Of a DNA stretch of 64,000 bases, positions 8,346-16,502 are shown piece after piece (position 1 is the first letter of the stretch; every line of letters begins with the position of its first letter). The position numbers and the translations under genes are program-made. Source of the stretch: an uncultured Carboxylicivirga sp. (GTDB lineage Bacteria; Bacteroidota; Bacteroidia; Bacteroidales; Marinilabiliaceae); the NCBI GenBank assembly GCA_947503525.1, contig CANNEA010000001.1:1-64000 (forward strand), in the 5' to 3' direction. Under the pieces are notes generated by a model. That model was not told where the DNA came from. It saw only the letters and a list, made by a program, of their open reading frames with translations, and did no database searches.

Positions 8346-9782
8346 ATGAAAAGTCTACTAACATTATTGCTGGTGAATATCCCTATTTTGCTTTTAGCTG
8401 GCGTACACAAGGTCAAAGATTATGGTGCTATTAATGATGGCAAAACTGTAAATACGATTGCCATTCAAGAAGCGATTGATGAGTGTACAAAATCGGGAGG
8501 CACTGTGTTGTTTGATGGAGGTGGTACTTTTGTGACCGGAACAATTTACCTTAAGGATAATGTACATATAAAAATAGAATCCGGCACAACTCTAAAAGGG
8601 AGTGGTAATATTGATGATTATACCACCGATACCCATAAACAGATGTACAAAAGGGAAAAAGCCCTGGACCGTTGTTTGATTTTTGCGCGAAATGCCGAAA
8701 ACATAAGCTTTTCAGGTGGGGGAAAAATTAATGGGAATGTTAGTAGCTTTCCAAATAGAAATGATGGACAGCATAATCGCCCAATGTTATTTCGATTTTT
8801 GGAGTGCAAACGCTTAAAAATGAAAGATCTCTACATATCACATATGTCGAGTTGGGCGACAGCTTGGTTATACTGTTCCGATATAGTTGTTGACGGTATA
8901 ACGGTGGACTGTTCTTTCTCTAACACAAGTGATTGTTTGGATTTTGACGGCTGTACCAATGTGCGTGTTTCTAATTGCAATTTGATAGCAGCGGATGACT
9001 GCTTAAGTCTTCAATGCTCACGAAAAGATAAACCTTGTCGCGATATTACTATTACAAACTGCACATTTACAAGTAAGTGGGATGCGCTGCGCATAGGACT
9101 ATTGTCCAGAGGTAATATTGAAAATGTGACTGTCAGCAACTGTGTCTTTAAAGAAATAGGTCATGTAGGTATTCAGTTTGAGCTCTGCGAAGGAGGTGAT
9201 ATGGGAAATATGACTTTCAGTAACCTTACAATGCACAATGTTAGGGTTCCTGTTTTTATGGGATTTTTTCAACAAAGGGCATGTGTTGATGCTCCCGAAG
9301 AATTTGCTCCAATGGGGACAATGAAAGGATTTATCTTTAGTGATATTACATGTAAATTCGAGAGAGTTGCAAAAAAATGTGCGGAGTTTAATAAGGATAT
9401 TACACCCAAAAATTCACTTATTTATATTTCAGGACTTCCTGGTCATTATATTGAGGATATTATATTTAGCGATATAATCCTTGAAACGAATGGTGGTGCA
9501 GCTAAAAAAGACTTTGAGAATGCAAAAGTACGCGAGCTCGACCCAGAGTACCTTAAGGGCTGGTGGGCAGGAATATATAAATATGATAATGACAGCACTG
9601 TTATTCCGGCGCACGGAATCTACGCCCGACATGTAGACGGACTTTACCTTAATAATATACTGATGAGCACTAGAAATAAGGATGAACGATCTGCTATTGT
9701 TTTGGATGATGTTAAAAGATTCAAGCAAACCGATGTGTTCGATGAAGGAATAAAGTTAAAGAAGAAGGACATTAAACACTAA
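8346..9782 (+). CDS. Secreted GH28-like right-handed beta-helix protein
   Basis: A probable exported glycoside hydrolase of the polygalacturonase family. A signal peptide (~1-19) is followed by the family opening HKVKDYGAINDG and AIQEAIDECTKSGG, then the parallel beta-helix. Active-site counterparts are visible but altered: NTSDCLDFDG (193-202) for the NTD motif, AADDC (215-219) for the paired aspartates, and RIG at 249-251 in place of the usual RIK. The three acidic positions are therefore kept, but the substrate-binding lysine is not obvious. GH28 enzymes act on galacturonan or rhamnogalacturonan. With GH29 enzymes and a sulfatase downstream in the same orientation, the target may be a fucosylated acidic glycan. 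The gap to the next gene is 82 bp. Confidence 0.85.
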   Translation: MKSLLTLLLVNIPILLLAGVHKVKDYGAINDGKTVNTIAIQEAIDECTKSGGTVLFDGGGTFVTGTIYLKDNVHIKIESGTTLKGSGNIDDYTTDTHKQMYKREKALDRCLIFARNAENISFSGGGKINGNVSSFPNRNDGQHNRPMLFRFLECKRLKMKDLYISHMSSWATAWLYCSDIVVDGITVDCSFSNTSDCLDFDGCTNVRVSNCNLIAADDCLSLQCSRKDKPCRDITITNCTFTSKWDALRIGLLSRGNIENVTVSNCVFKEIGHVGIQFELCEGGDMGNMTFSNLTMHNVRVPVFMGFFQQRACVDAPEEFAPMGTMKGFIFSDITCKFERVAKKCAEFNKDITPKNSLIYISGLPGHYIEDIIFSDIILETNGGAAKKDFENAKVRELDPEYLKGWWAGIYKYDNDSTVIPAHGIYARHVDGLYLNNILMSTRNKDERSAIVLDDVKRFKQTDVFDEGIKLKKKDIKH

Positions 9783-9864
9783 ATACTAAAAGATAAGTAT
9801 TACTCAATAAAGTTTAATGCTCATCGAGATCTAAGCGAAATAGGCTTTTGTTTTAAACAATACG

Positions 9865-11361
9865 ATGATGAAAAAATATTCAGCATATATAATTATCCCC
9901 CTGATATTCGTGGCTTGTCAACCTACAAAGCAAGCCCATCAACAAAATATAAAATACGAGGCTAACTGGTCATCTTTACGCAAGCACAATTCTCCTGAAT
10001 GGCTTGATGGCCTAAAGTTTGGCATGTATTTTCACTGGGGCCCAGCCACGGTTGCCGGAAGTAATAGAGACATGCCTCGCCTTGATGCTATAGACAAATG
10101 GACGGCGGAAAATTATAATGCAAAAGATTGGGTAGACCTTATGCAAGCTTCAGGTGCGCAATTTGGAGGGCCTGTTGCATGGCATGGATGTGGTTTGTTA
10201 AACTGGGACAGCGACTTGACAGAATGGAACTCTGTAAATAAAGGTCCCAAAGTAGATATTTATGGCAGTCTGGCAAAAGAGTTGCGCTTAAGAGGTATGC
10301 CTGTAATTTCTTCCTTTCATACAGGTGATTTTTGGAGCAGAATGTGGGGGAAGGTTTCATGGAATGATACCACGTATTTAAACCCGGCTCTCGATAATTC
10401 GACCTATGGAACAATGAACCATGGACGGGTTGCAACAATTATTTTTGATGGATGGTACGATCGTATTTCTGAAGCTATTGATAAATACGAACCAGATATG
10501 ATTTGGTTCGACACAGGTTTTGGCGGTACCGTTGGTCCGGAATTAAAGCATGATATATACAATGGTCGTCTGCTTCCCGGAAAAAGTAATGAAATTGGTT
10601 GTGTGCCAGAAAACTACCAGCAGAGGTTAATCAGGCATTATTTTAACAAAGGTCTGGAATGGAACAAAGAGGTTGAAGTTATTTATAAAAGTCATGATAT
10701 TCCTGTTGGTATTGGAATGCGTGACATAGAGGATGGTAATTTAATGGGATTACAGTACGATCCCTGGATGTCTGATGTTGATATGTCGCGCCATTTTGAT
10801 TGGTCTCCAACATGGTTCTATAATCCTAAAAATCCATTGAAAGATGCCGGAACTCTTGTCGATATGCTGGTTGATATGACCAGCAAAAACGGCCGAATAC
10901 TGTTAAATGTTCCTCCTTTGGCAGATGGTACTTTTGCTGAGGCAGTAAAAAAAGAGCTTTATGCCATTGGCGATTGGTTAAGTATAAATGGTGAAGCTAT
11001 CTACAACACGATTCCATGGACATTTTTTGGAGAAGGTCCGACTGAAGTAACTAGTCCCGGACATCATGGTCAGGGAAAGCATCGCGGTGAGTTAATACCT
11101 CAATACACTTCAGAGGATATTCGATTTACACAGAATGGAAAAAACCTTTATGCCATTTGTTTGGACTGGCCCGGAGAAGAAATTGCGATTCGGACTTTAG
11201 GTTACAATGGAAAGTTACATCCGAATACAATTGAACGGATAAGTATCTTGGGATGTAACGAGGAAATAAGCTGGGAACATACTCCTGATGCATTAAATGT
11301 TCGCTTCCCTAAGGATAAACCCTGCAATTTTGCATATGTAATAAAGGTTGAAAGAAAATAA
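9865..11361 (+). CDS. GH29-family lipoprotein, divergent alpha-L-fucosidase
   Basis: Predicted lipoprotein (MKKYSAYIIIPLIFVAC lipobox, cysteine ~18) with a GH29 (beta/alpha)8 catalytic domain (~35-380) and a C-terminal beta-sandwich. Family marks include GLKFGMYFHWGP near the start, the candidate nucleophile D216 in PDMIWFDTGFGG, MTSKNGRILLNVPP and the late GDWLSINGEAIYNT. The usual EHHDG substrate-binding motif is missing: at that place it reads VAWHGCGLLNWDS. This suggests altered specificity or a non-fucosidase activity. It may start at either of two adjacent methionines. It is followed 11 bp later by the sulfatase, so the two are probably co-transcribed and act on the same glycan. Confidence 0.87.
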   Translation: MMKKYSAYIIIPLIFVACQPTKQAHQQNIKYEANWSSLRKHNSPEWLDGLKFGMYFHWGPATVAGSNRDMPRLDAIDKWTAENYNAKDWVDLMQASGAQFGGPVAWHGCGLLNWDSDLTEWNSVNKGPKVDIYGSLAKELRLRGMPVISSFHTGDFWSRMWGKVSWNDTTYLNPALDNSTYGTMNHGRVATIIFDGWYDRISEAIDKYEPDMIWFDTGFGGTVGPELKHDIYNGRLLPGKSNEIGCVPENYQQRLIRHYFNKGLEWNKEVEVIYKSHDIPVGIGMRDIEDGNLMGLQYDPWMSDVDMSRHFDWSPTWFYNPKNPLKDAGTLVDMLVDMTSKNGRILLNVPPLADGTFAEAVKKELYAIGDWLSINGEAIYNTIPWTFFGEGPTEVTSPGHHGQGKHRGELIPQYTSEDIRFTQNGKNLYAICLDWPGEEIAIRTLGYNGKLHPNTIERISILGCNEEISWEHTPDALNVRFPKDKPCNFAYVIKVERK

Positions 11362-11372
11362 CAAGAATAGTA

Positions 11373-13172
11373 ATGCATACAACTTACAAAATAACATTAG
11401 GAACACTGATTCTATTTGTGTTAATTATACTAGCTCAGGCAATAAAAGCATCAGATCGTCCGAATGTGATTCTTATAATTACCGACGACCAGGGATATGG
11501 TGATTTAAGCTGTCATGGGAATCCGGTAATCAAGACACCCAATATTGATAAGTTGTATGCCGAGTCGGTCAGGTTTACCGATTTTCATTTAGACCCCACT
11601 TGCTCCGCTTCTCGAGCAGCCTTAATGACGGGTAAGTACGCTCACAGAGTCGGAGTATGGCGTACTGTTTCTGGTGGTAATCACCTGCGAGCTAAAGAAA
11701 CAACCATTGCAGATGTTTTTAAAGCATCGGGTTATCGCACTGGAGCTTTTGGTAAATGGCACTTGGGGTCTAATTATCCGTATCGTCCCATGGATCGAGG
11801 TTTTGAAGAGTGGCTTGGGCATGGTGATGGCGGTACAGGTACTACTGATGATTGGTTTGACAATGACCGGGTAAATGACCACTATTGGCACAATGGGGAA
11901 AGGATTAAAAAGGATGGATATGCACCAGATGTGTTTTTTGATGCAGCGATAGACTTCGTTAAAGAAGGTAAGAATGACCCTTTTTTTATTTATTTGGCCA
12001 CCTACCTACCTCATAGTCCTCATACTGTCCCTGACACATCAATGGTACAAAAGTATAAGGGTAGGCTACCTGATAAAGTTGCTTATTTCTTTGCTGGTAT
12101 AGACCGTATTGACCAGAATATTGGCAAGTTGCGTTTAGCACTTGAAGAAAGCGGAAAAGCGGAAAATACTATTTTTATTTTTATGAGTGATAATGGAGGA
12201 ACTGAAGGGGTGCCCTTATTTAATGCTGGTATGCGAGGGCAAAAGGCTTCGGTATATGATGGCGGTCATAGGGTGCCGTTTTTTATTCATTGGCCTAAAG
12301 GAAATATAAAACAAGGTAGCGATGTCAATGATTTAACAGCTCATTTTGACGTTTTGCCTACTCTAATAGACTTGTGTGATTTATCCGATAAGAAAAATAC
12401 AGACTTTGATGGGCGAAGTTTTAAACAGCAACTAAAACAACCTGAATTAAAACTGGCGGAACGTACTCTTTTTGTAGAAAAACAATGGGTTTTCACTCCG
12501 GAGGAATGGAAAGGCACAGTAGGAATGACCAATAGGTGGAGATTGGTGGATAGCAAAGAACTGTATGATATACAAAAAGACTCTGCACAGAAAGATAATG
12601 TTATCAATCAACACCCCGAAATTGTAAAAAGTATTCAACAGGCACATAAAAAATATTGGGAAAGAGTAAGTCCTGGTGACCGCGATACGCCGCGGGTTAT
12701 TGTTGGCCACAAGGATGATCCGGAAATTTTCTTGACTTCTTCGGATTGGTTTTTGACGGATGGTCCATGGAACCATGCACAAGTTGCGGCGGGAAGCTCT
12801 GAAACTGGTGCCTGGGATATTACTATTGCCAAAAAAGGGATTTACCGCTTCGAAGTCTGTCGCTGGCCTCGTGAAGCAAATGCTGCAATTCAAGGTGTTC
12901 CAAAATTCGAAAAAGAAGTAGATGCATGGAAGGTCGATGGAGAGGTTGATAAATTCATTTATGGAAACAAAGTAAAGGCATTACCAATTGAATCTATTGA
13001 ACTGAAAGTGGGGAGGTTTTCAGAAATCCAACAAGTTAACTCGCATGACCACAAAATAGTATTTGATGTAAAACTTAAAAAAGGCAATGCAACAGTAATA
13101 AGCACTATGCACGATAAAAACAAGCAGTTGATTGCAGGTGCATATTATATCTATATTTCTAAAGTTATGTAA
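11373..13172 (+). CDS. Sulfatase (formylglycine type, family S1)
   Basis: A secreted or membrane-tethered sulfatase that removes sulfate esters from glycans. After an N-terminal hydrophobic segment (~7-25) comes the metal-binding PNVILIITDDQGYGDL (D38, D39), then C77 in the maturation motif CSASR-AALMTGK. C77 would be converted to formylglycine by an anaerobic sulfatase-maturating enzyme, which is not in the window. GAFGKWHLG, YLPHSPH and FMSDNGG are further family motifs. The C-terminal part (~470-599) is a beta-rich extra domain. It lies 11 bp after the GH29 gene. The pairing with fucosidases suggests a sulfated fucose-containing substrate; the S1 subfamily cannot be set by eye. Confidence 0.93.
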   Translation: MHTTYKITLGTLILFVLIILAQAIKASDRPNVILIITDDQGYGDLSCHGNPVIKTPNIDKLYAESVRFTDFHLDPTCSASRAALMTGKYAHRVGVWRTVSGGNHLRAKETTIADVFKASGYRTGAFGKWHLGSNYPYRPMDRGFEEWLGHGDGGTGTTDDWFDNDRVNDHYWHNGERIKKDGYAPDVFFDAAIDFVKEGKNDPFFIYLATYLPHSPHTVPDTSMVQKYKGRLPDKVAYFFAGIDRIDQNIGKLRLALEESGKAENTIFIFMSDNGGTEGVPLFNAGMRGQKASVYDGGHRVPFFIHWPKGNIKQGSDVNDLTAHFDVLPTLIDLCDLSDKKNTDFDGRSFKQQLKQPELKLAERTLFVEKQWVFTPEEWKGTVGMTNRWRLVDSKELYDIQKDSAQKDNVINQHPEIVKSIQQAHKKYWERVSPGDRDTPRVIVGHKDDPEIFLTSSDWFLTDGPWNHAQVAAGSSETGAWDITIAKKGIYRFEVCRWPREANAAIQGVPKFEKEVDAWKVDGEVDKFIYGNKVKALPIESIELKVGRFSEIQQVNSHDHKIVFDVKLKKGNATVISTMHDKNKQLIAGAYYIYISKVM

Positions 13173-13230
13173 TTATAATCACTGCTTACCTTGAGCTAAT
13201 GAATAATGAAAAAGTTTTGTTTCTAAAGTT

Positions 13231-14118
13231 TTAGCTTTTTTCATTAATTCTATACTGTTTGGGGGATATGCCTATATGTTTTGAAAATAATCGCGAAAAA
13301 TAATAAGGATCATCATAACCAAGGTCCATAGCAATATCTTTCACCTTGCGTTCTGAGTTCGCCAAATATCGGCATGCTCGTTGTATTTTCATCTGTAAGA
13401 AATATTCAATGGGTGAACATTTTAATTTCTTCATAAATACCTTATAAAGATTAGCAGATGAACAACCGCATATGCCTCCAAGTTCCTCTAATGTTATTCG
13501 TTTATCAGAGTTGTTTTTCATAAACGATATGGCAGTACTAAAGTAATCACCGGAAGGTTTATCTCCTGAAAACCTGAAATTATCGATTTGTCGTATCGAA
13601 GTTAAATAGTATTTAAAACAACTGTTGGCATATAATACATTGTCGTAATTATTGTATTGCTCAAGGTTTTGAAGCATTTGTTCAAAAACCAGCATCCTGT
13701 CTTCAATGCGTGAATTAACCGATATTTCTATGGGCAGTAAAACTTCGCATGGGGGTGAGTATAAGTGGGCATTTTCTCCGGTAAAATGTATCCAATAATT
13801 GTCCCATGGGTTACTGTCAGAAGCTCCATATCTGCATTTTTTACCAGGCGGTATAATGAAAGCGTGGTTGCTTTTTACGATGGTCTCTTTATTTTCTATT
13901 GTAATGATACCTTCTCCGGATTTACAATAGAATAAAATGTATTGCTCACAGCCTGTTGGTCTATCTCTATATTGTCCTCTTGCTTCGGGGAAATGACCAA
14001 TATGTGTGATGTATAAATCATTTATTCTAGGATCCTGTAATATTTGATGTTCAACCTTGCCAGGAATATATACCATTCGTTGCCCGGTAAATCCATCTGG
14101 TTTCCTTTGTATGTTCAT
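13231..14118 (-). CDS. AraC-family transcriptional regulator
   Basis: A 295-residue activator with an N-terminal cupin-type sugar-binding domain (~25-115; HAFIIPPGKKCRYGAS and WDNYWIHFTG are typical) and a C-terminal double helix-turn-helix (~195-292; GGICGCSSANLYKVF, IKRACRYL-like RACRYLANSERKVKDIA, LGYDDPYYFSRLFSKHIGIS, P-x-x-Y). It lies on the minus strand between the sulfatase and symporter genes and probably controls this glycan locus in response to a monosaccharide product. Upstream are a Bacteroidota-type promoter and a 19-bp near-palindrome that may be an operator. Confidence 0.93.
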   Translation of the reverse strand: MNIQRKPDGFTGQRMVYIPGKVEHQILQDPRINDLYITHIGHFPEARGQYRDRPTGCEQYILFYCKSGEGIITIENKETIVKSNHAFIIPPGKKCRYGASDSNPWDNYWIHFTGENAHLYSPPCEVLLPIEISVNSRIEDRMLVFEQMLQNLEQYNNYDNVLYANSCFKYYLTSIRQIDNFRFSGDKPSGDYFSTAISFMKNNSDKRITLEELGGICGCSSANLYKVFMKKLKCSPIEYFLQMKIQRACRYLANSERKVKDIAMDLGYDDPYYFSRLFSKHIGISPKQYRINEKS

Positions 14119-14145
14119 TTTTCAGTTAAGTATAATATAGTCCAT

Positions 14146-14176
14146 CAAAGTTATATAAAAAGCCATTTTGTAACAA
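14146..14176 (-). promoter_or_regulatory. Promoter of the AraC regulator
   Basis: On the minus strand TAACTTTG (14146-14153) fits the Bacteroidota -7 consensus TAnnTTTG exactly. A TTG (14174-14176) lies 20 bases upstream, the usual -33 spacing. The start codon is about 28 bases downstream of the -7 box. Confidence 0.6.
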
Positions 14177-14186
14177 CTTGTTGCAA
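14168..14186. promoter_or_regulatory. Palindromic operator candidate
   Basis: TTGTAACAACTTGTTGCAA is a 19-bp palindrome with one mismatch, centred at 14177. It covers the -33 element of the AraC promoter, so a bound dimer would block RNA polymerase. This suggests repression, either by the AraC protein itself or by another dimeric regulator. Confidence 0.5.
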
Positions 14187-14544
14187 TGTAATTTTGTATA
14201 AATCATTAAAGTACTGTGTAGGTGTAAGTAATTGTTCTTATCACAGAATTAGATTGAGGTATAAATTAAGGCTATGAATTGGGTTATGGGTTTAAACTGA
14301 AGGTATGCCTTGTAATACTAAAGATAGGAATATTGTTGTTTTCTTCTTGCACCAACAAAAAGAGGGACGTGTAAATCTTGGAACTTATATTTTTCAATCT
14401 ATTAGAAGGTTCTTGATGTAATAATGGAGTATGATTAAAGAATGATTCAGATAGTCATAAATAATCTATCAAATAAGTATTCCGAGTTGAAGACATTATC
14501 AAAAGAATATTAGGGGAATATGAATTTATTTATTGAATTTTTAA

Positions 14545-14718
14545 ATGGAGCAAGCAAATAAATATACCCATAAGGAAGGACAATTATTTCCTCAAGCTAC
14601 GGAGAGTTATTCTCGTTTTGTATTGACAATAGAAACTATAAATGATCCAATGTTGGTAAAGTTCTAAAAGATGAACCCTGTAAGTGAGGTAATTGAAAAG
14701 TGGAATGCCATGAAGTAA
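14545..14718 (+). pseudogene. Broken ORF, possible sugar mutarotase remnant
   Basis: The frame opened by ATG at 14545 ends in TAA at 14665. It contains SRFVLTIETINDPMLVK, which resembles the start of the RhaM/fucose-mutarotase family (YVLTLDLKDDP-like). The same frame reopens at 14671 as MNPVSEVIEKWNAMK and stops at 14716; this resembles the family's C-terminal NP-x-V-x-x-W-E segment. If so, the middle of a ~100-residue mutarotase has been deleted. That would fit a fucose locus next to the symporter. The similarity is by eye only and the fragments are short. Confidence 0.3.
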
Positions 14719-14770
14719 ACAAATTTACTGAGATGTACTTGGGGAAAAACTTCATATTAATTAGTTTAAA

Positions 14771-16384
14771 ATGGAATTAAATTCAATAGATTATGCTGTT
14801 CTGATCATATATATTGTCGGAGTAGTTGGGATTGGTGTATTCACCGGTGTTAATAATAAAAAGAAAGAATCAAGCGAAGGTTTTTTTCTTGCTGGTCGTA
14901 CCTTAAAATGGCCACTTGTGGGAGCGGCTCTTTTTGCGGCTAACATATCAACCATCCATATGGTTGGGCTCGCAGGACAAGGTTTTTCTGACGGTTTGGT
15001 TTGGGGTAATTTCGAGTGGTCAGCTGCTATACTATTAATTCTGCTTGGATTGGTTTTTGCACCTTTTTACTTTAAAACTAAAATTTCAACCTTACCTGAA
15101 TTTCTTGAAAAAAGATATAATCCCGAGGCGCGTTCGGTGTTGGCATTTATCTCTTTAGTAACAGCCATCTTTTTGCACATAGGAGTTAGTTTATATGCAG
15201 GCGGTTTAGTTTTCGAAAAGTTTTTTGGCATCGACAGGTATCTGGCTATAACTCTAATTGCAGTAATAACATTTGTGTACTCTGTTATTGGAGGATTAAA
15301 AGCAGTGGTAATAACTGAAGCGGTGCAATCCGTAATCTTAATTGTTGGTGCAAGTATAATGACCATTATGGCAATGTACGCCTTGCCAGATGTGGGTGTT
15401 AATTCATGGGCGGAATTAAAAGCTGCTTGTAAACCTGATCAATGGTCAATGCTTCAATCTAATGCTTCGTCTCCATTACCTTGGTGGGCATTTTGGTTGG
15501 GTATTCCTGTATTGGGTTTAAATTATTGGTGTGCCGATCAAACCATTGTTCAAAAAGTATTAGGAGCCAAAACATTACAGGATGCGCAAAAAGGACCTGT
15601 ATTTGCCGGATTCATTAAATTACTTCCTGTATTTATAATGATTGTTCCAGGGATATTGGCTTATGTGCTGTTTAAAGATCAAATTGAAGTTGCCGATCAA
15701 GCATTACCTGAACTTATTTTAAGGGTATTGCCTACGGGACTCAAAGGTCTAATGTCGGCAGCACTTTTGGCGGCATTAATGAGCACCATTGCATCGGGGT
15801 TAAATAGTGCAGGAACTATGGTATCCATGGATATAGTTAAAAGAATGCGACCCAATACAAACGATAGAGTTTTGCTTATTATAGGAAGGGTAACCATCGT
15901 AGCTGTAATAATAATAGCTGTTGGCTGGTCGCCTTTGATAGCCAAGTTTCCCGGTATTTTCGAAGCAATAAACGATTTGTTGGCTGTTTTATCCCCTCCG
16001 GTTTCAACGGTATTGTTGTTTGGTGTGTTTTCCAGGATAGGAACTCCCAAAGCAGGTTTGTACACTCTGGTATTCGGTTTTTTACTGGGTGTAACAGCTT
16101 TTGCTATGGACTTTGAACCGATTGCAGGAAAAAGGATTATTACGGATGTATGGGGAATTCATTTTATGCTTAAGGCATTCTATATGTTTGCTATCTGCAC
16201 AATATTCTACTTTGCTGTGAGCGCCTTTACTCCTAAGGCCGACAAACAAGTTATTGATGAGTTAACATTAAGAAATCCTTTGGCATTCCTAACTGAAGAT
16301 AAAATCACATCATGGTCGGATACACGTATTATGGCATTACTCCTGATGATTGTATTGACCATTTTATATGTCATTTTCAGATAA
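14771..16384 (+). CDS. Sodium:solute symporter (SSS family), sugar type
   Basis: An inner-membrane sodium-coupled transporter of 537 residues with about 13-14 helices. It begins ELNSIDYAVLIIYIVGVVGIGVF and has the SSS hallmarks SSEGFFLAGRTLKWPLVGAALFAANIS, the glycine-rich VYSVIGGLKAVVITEAVQ segment and the long MSTIASGLNSAGTMVSMDI region. It most resembles the SglT-like sugar branch. It is flanked by a fucosidase gene downstream (118 bp) and the locus regulator upstream, so L-fucose or another product monosaccharide is the likely cargo; that is inference from context. Confidence 0.93.
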   Translation: MELNSIDYAVLIIYIVGVVGIGVFTGVNNKKKESSEGFFLAGRTLKWPLVGAALFAANISTIHMVGLAGQGFSDGLVWGNFEWSAAILLILLGLVFAPFYFKTKISTLPEFLEKRYNPEARSVLAFISLVTAIFLHIGVSLYAGGLVFEKFFGIDRYLAITLIAVITFVYSVIGGLKAVVITEAVQSVILIVGASIMTIMAMYALPDVGVNSWAELKAACKPDQWSMLQSNASSPLPWWAFWLGIPVLGLNYWCADQTIVQKVLGAKTLQDAQKGPVFAGFIKLLPVFIMIVPGILAYVLFKDQIEVADQALPELILRVLPTGLKGLMSAALLAALMSTIASGLNSAGTMVSMDIVKRMRPNTNDRVLLIIGRVTIVAVIIIAVGWSPLIAKFPGIFEAINDLLAVLSPPVSTVLLFGVFSRIGTPKAGLYTLVFGFLLGVTAFAMDFEPIAGKRIITDVWGIHFMLKAFYMFAICTIFYFAVSAFTPKADKQVIDELTLRNPLAFLTEDKITSWSDTRIMALLLMIVLTILYVIFR

Positions 16385-16502
16385 CCATTATAAACATCCA
16401 ATAATGCTAAATACTCATTGGTCTTCATCCTTATCCAAAGTTATTTAAAAATCTGAGTCTGTTAGGTCAGGAGAACTAATGGATTAATGTAAAAATAAAC
16501 AA

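Larger units (their letters stand above)
14119..14770. other. Intergenic region before the symporter gene
   Basis: 652 bp between the AraC gene and the symporter. It holds the AraC promoter and palindrome (14146-14186) and a broken reading frame (14545-14718). I see no intact gene or clear structure in 14187-14544. Confidence 0.55.

Noticed and set aside
12447-12893. 148-codon reading frame opposite the sulfatase gene
   Set aside because: It lies wholly within the sulfatase on the other strand, has no recognisable motif, and the sulfatase has clear family features.
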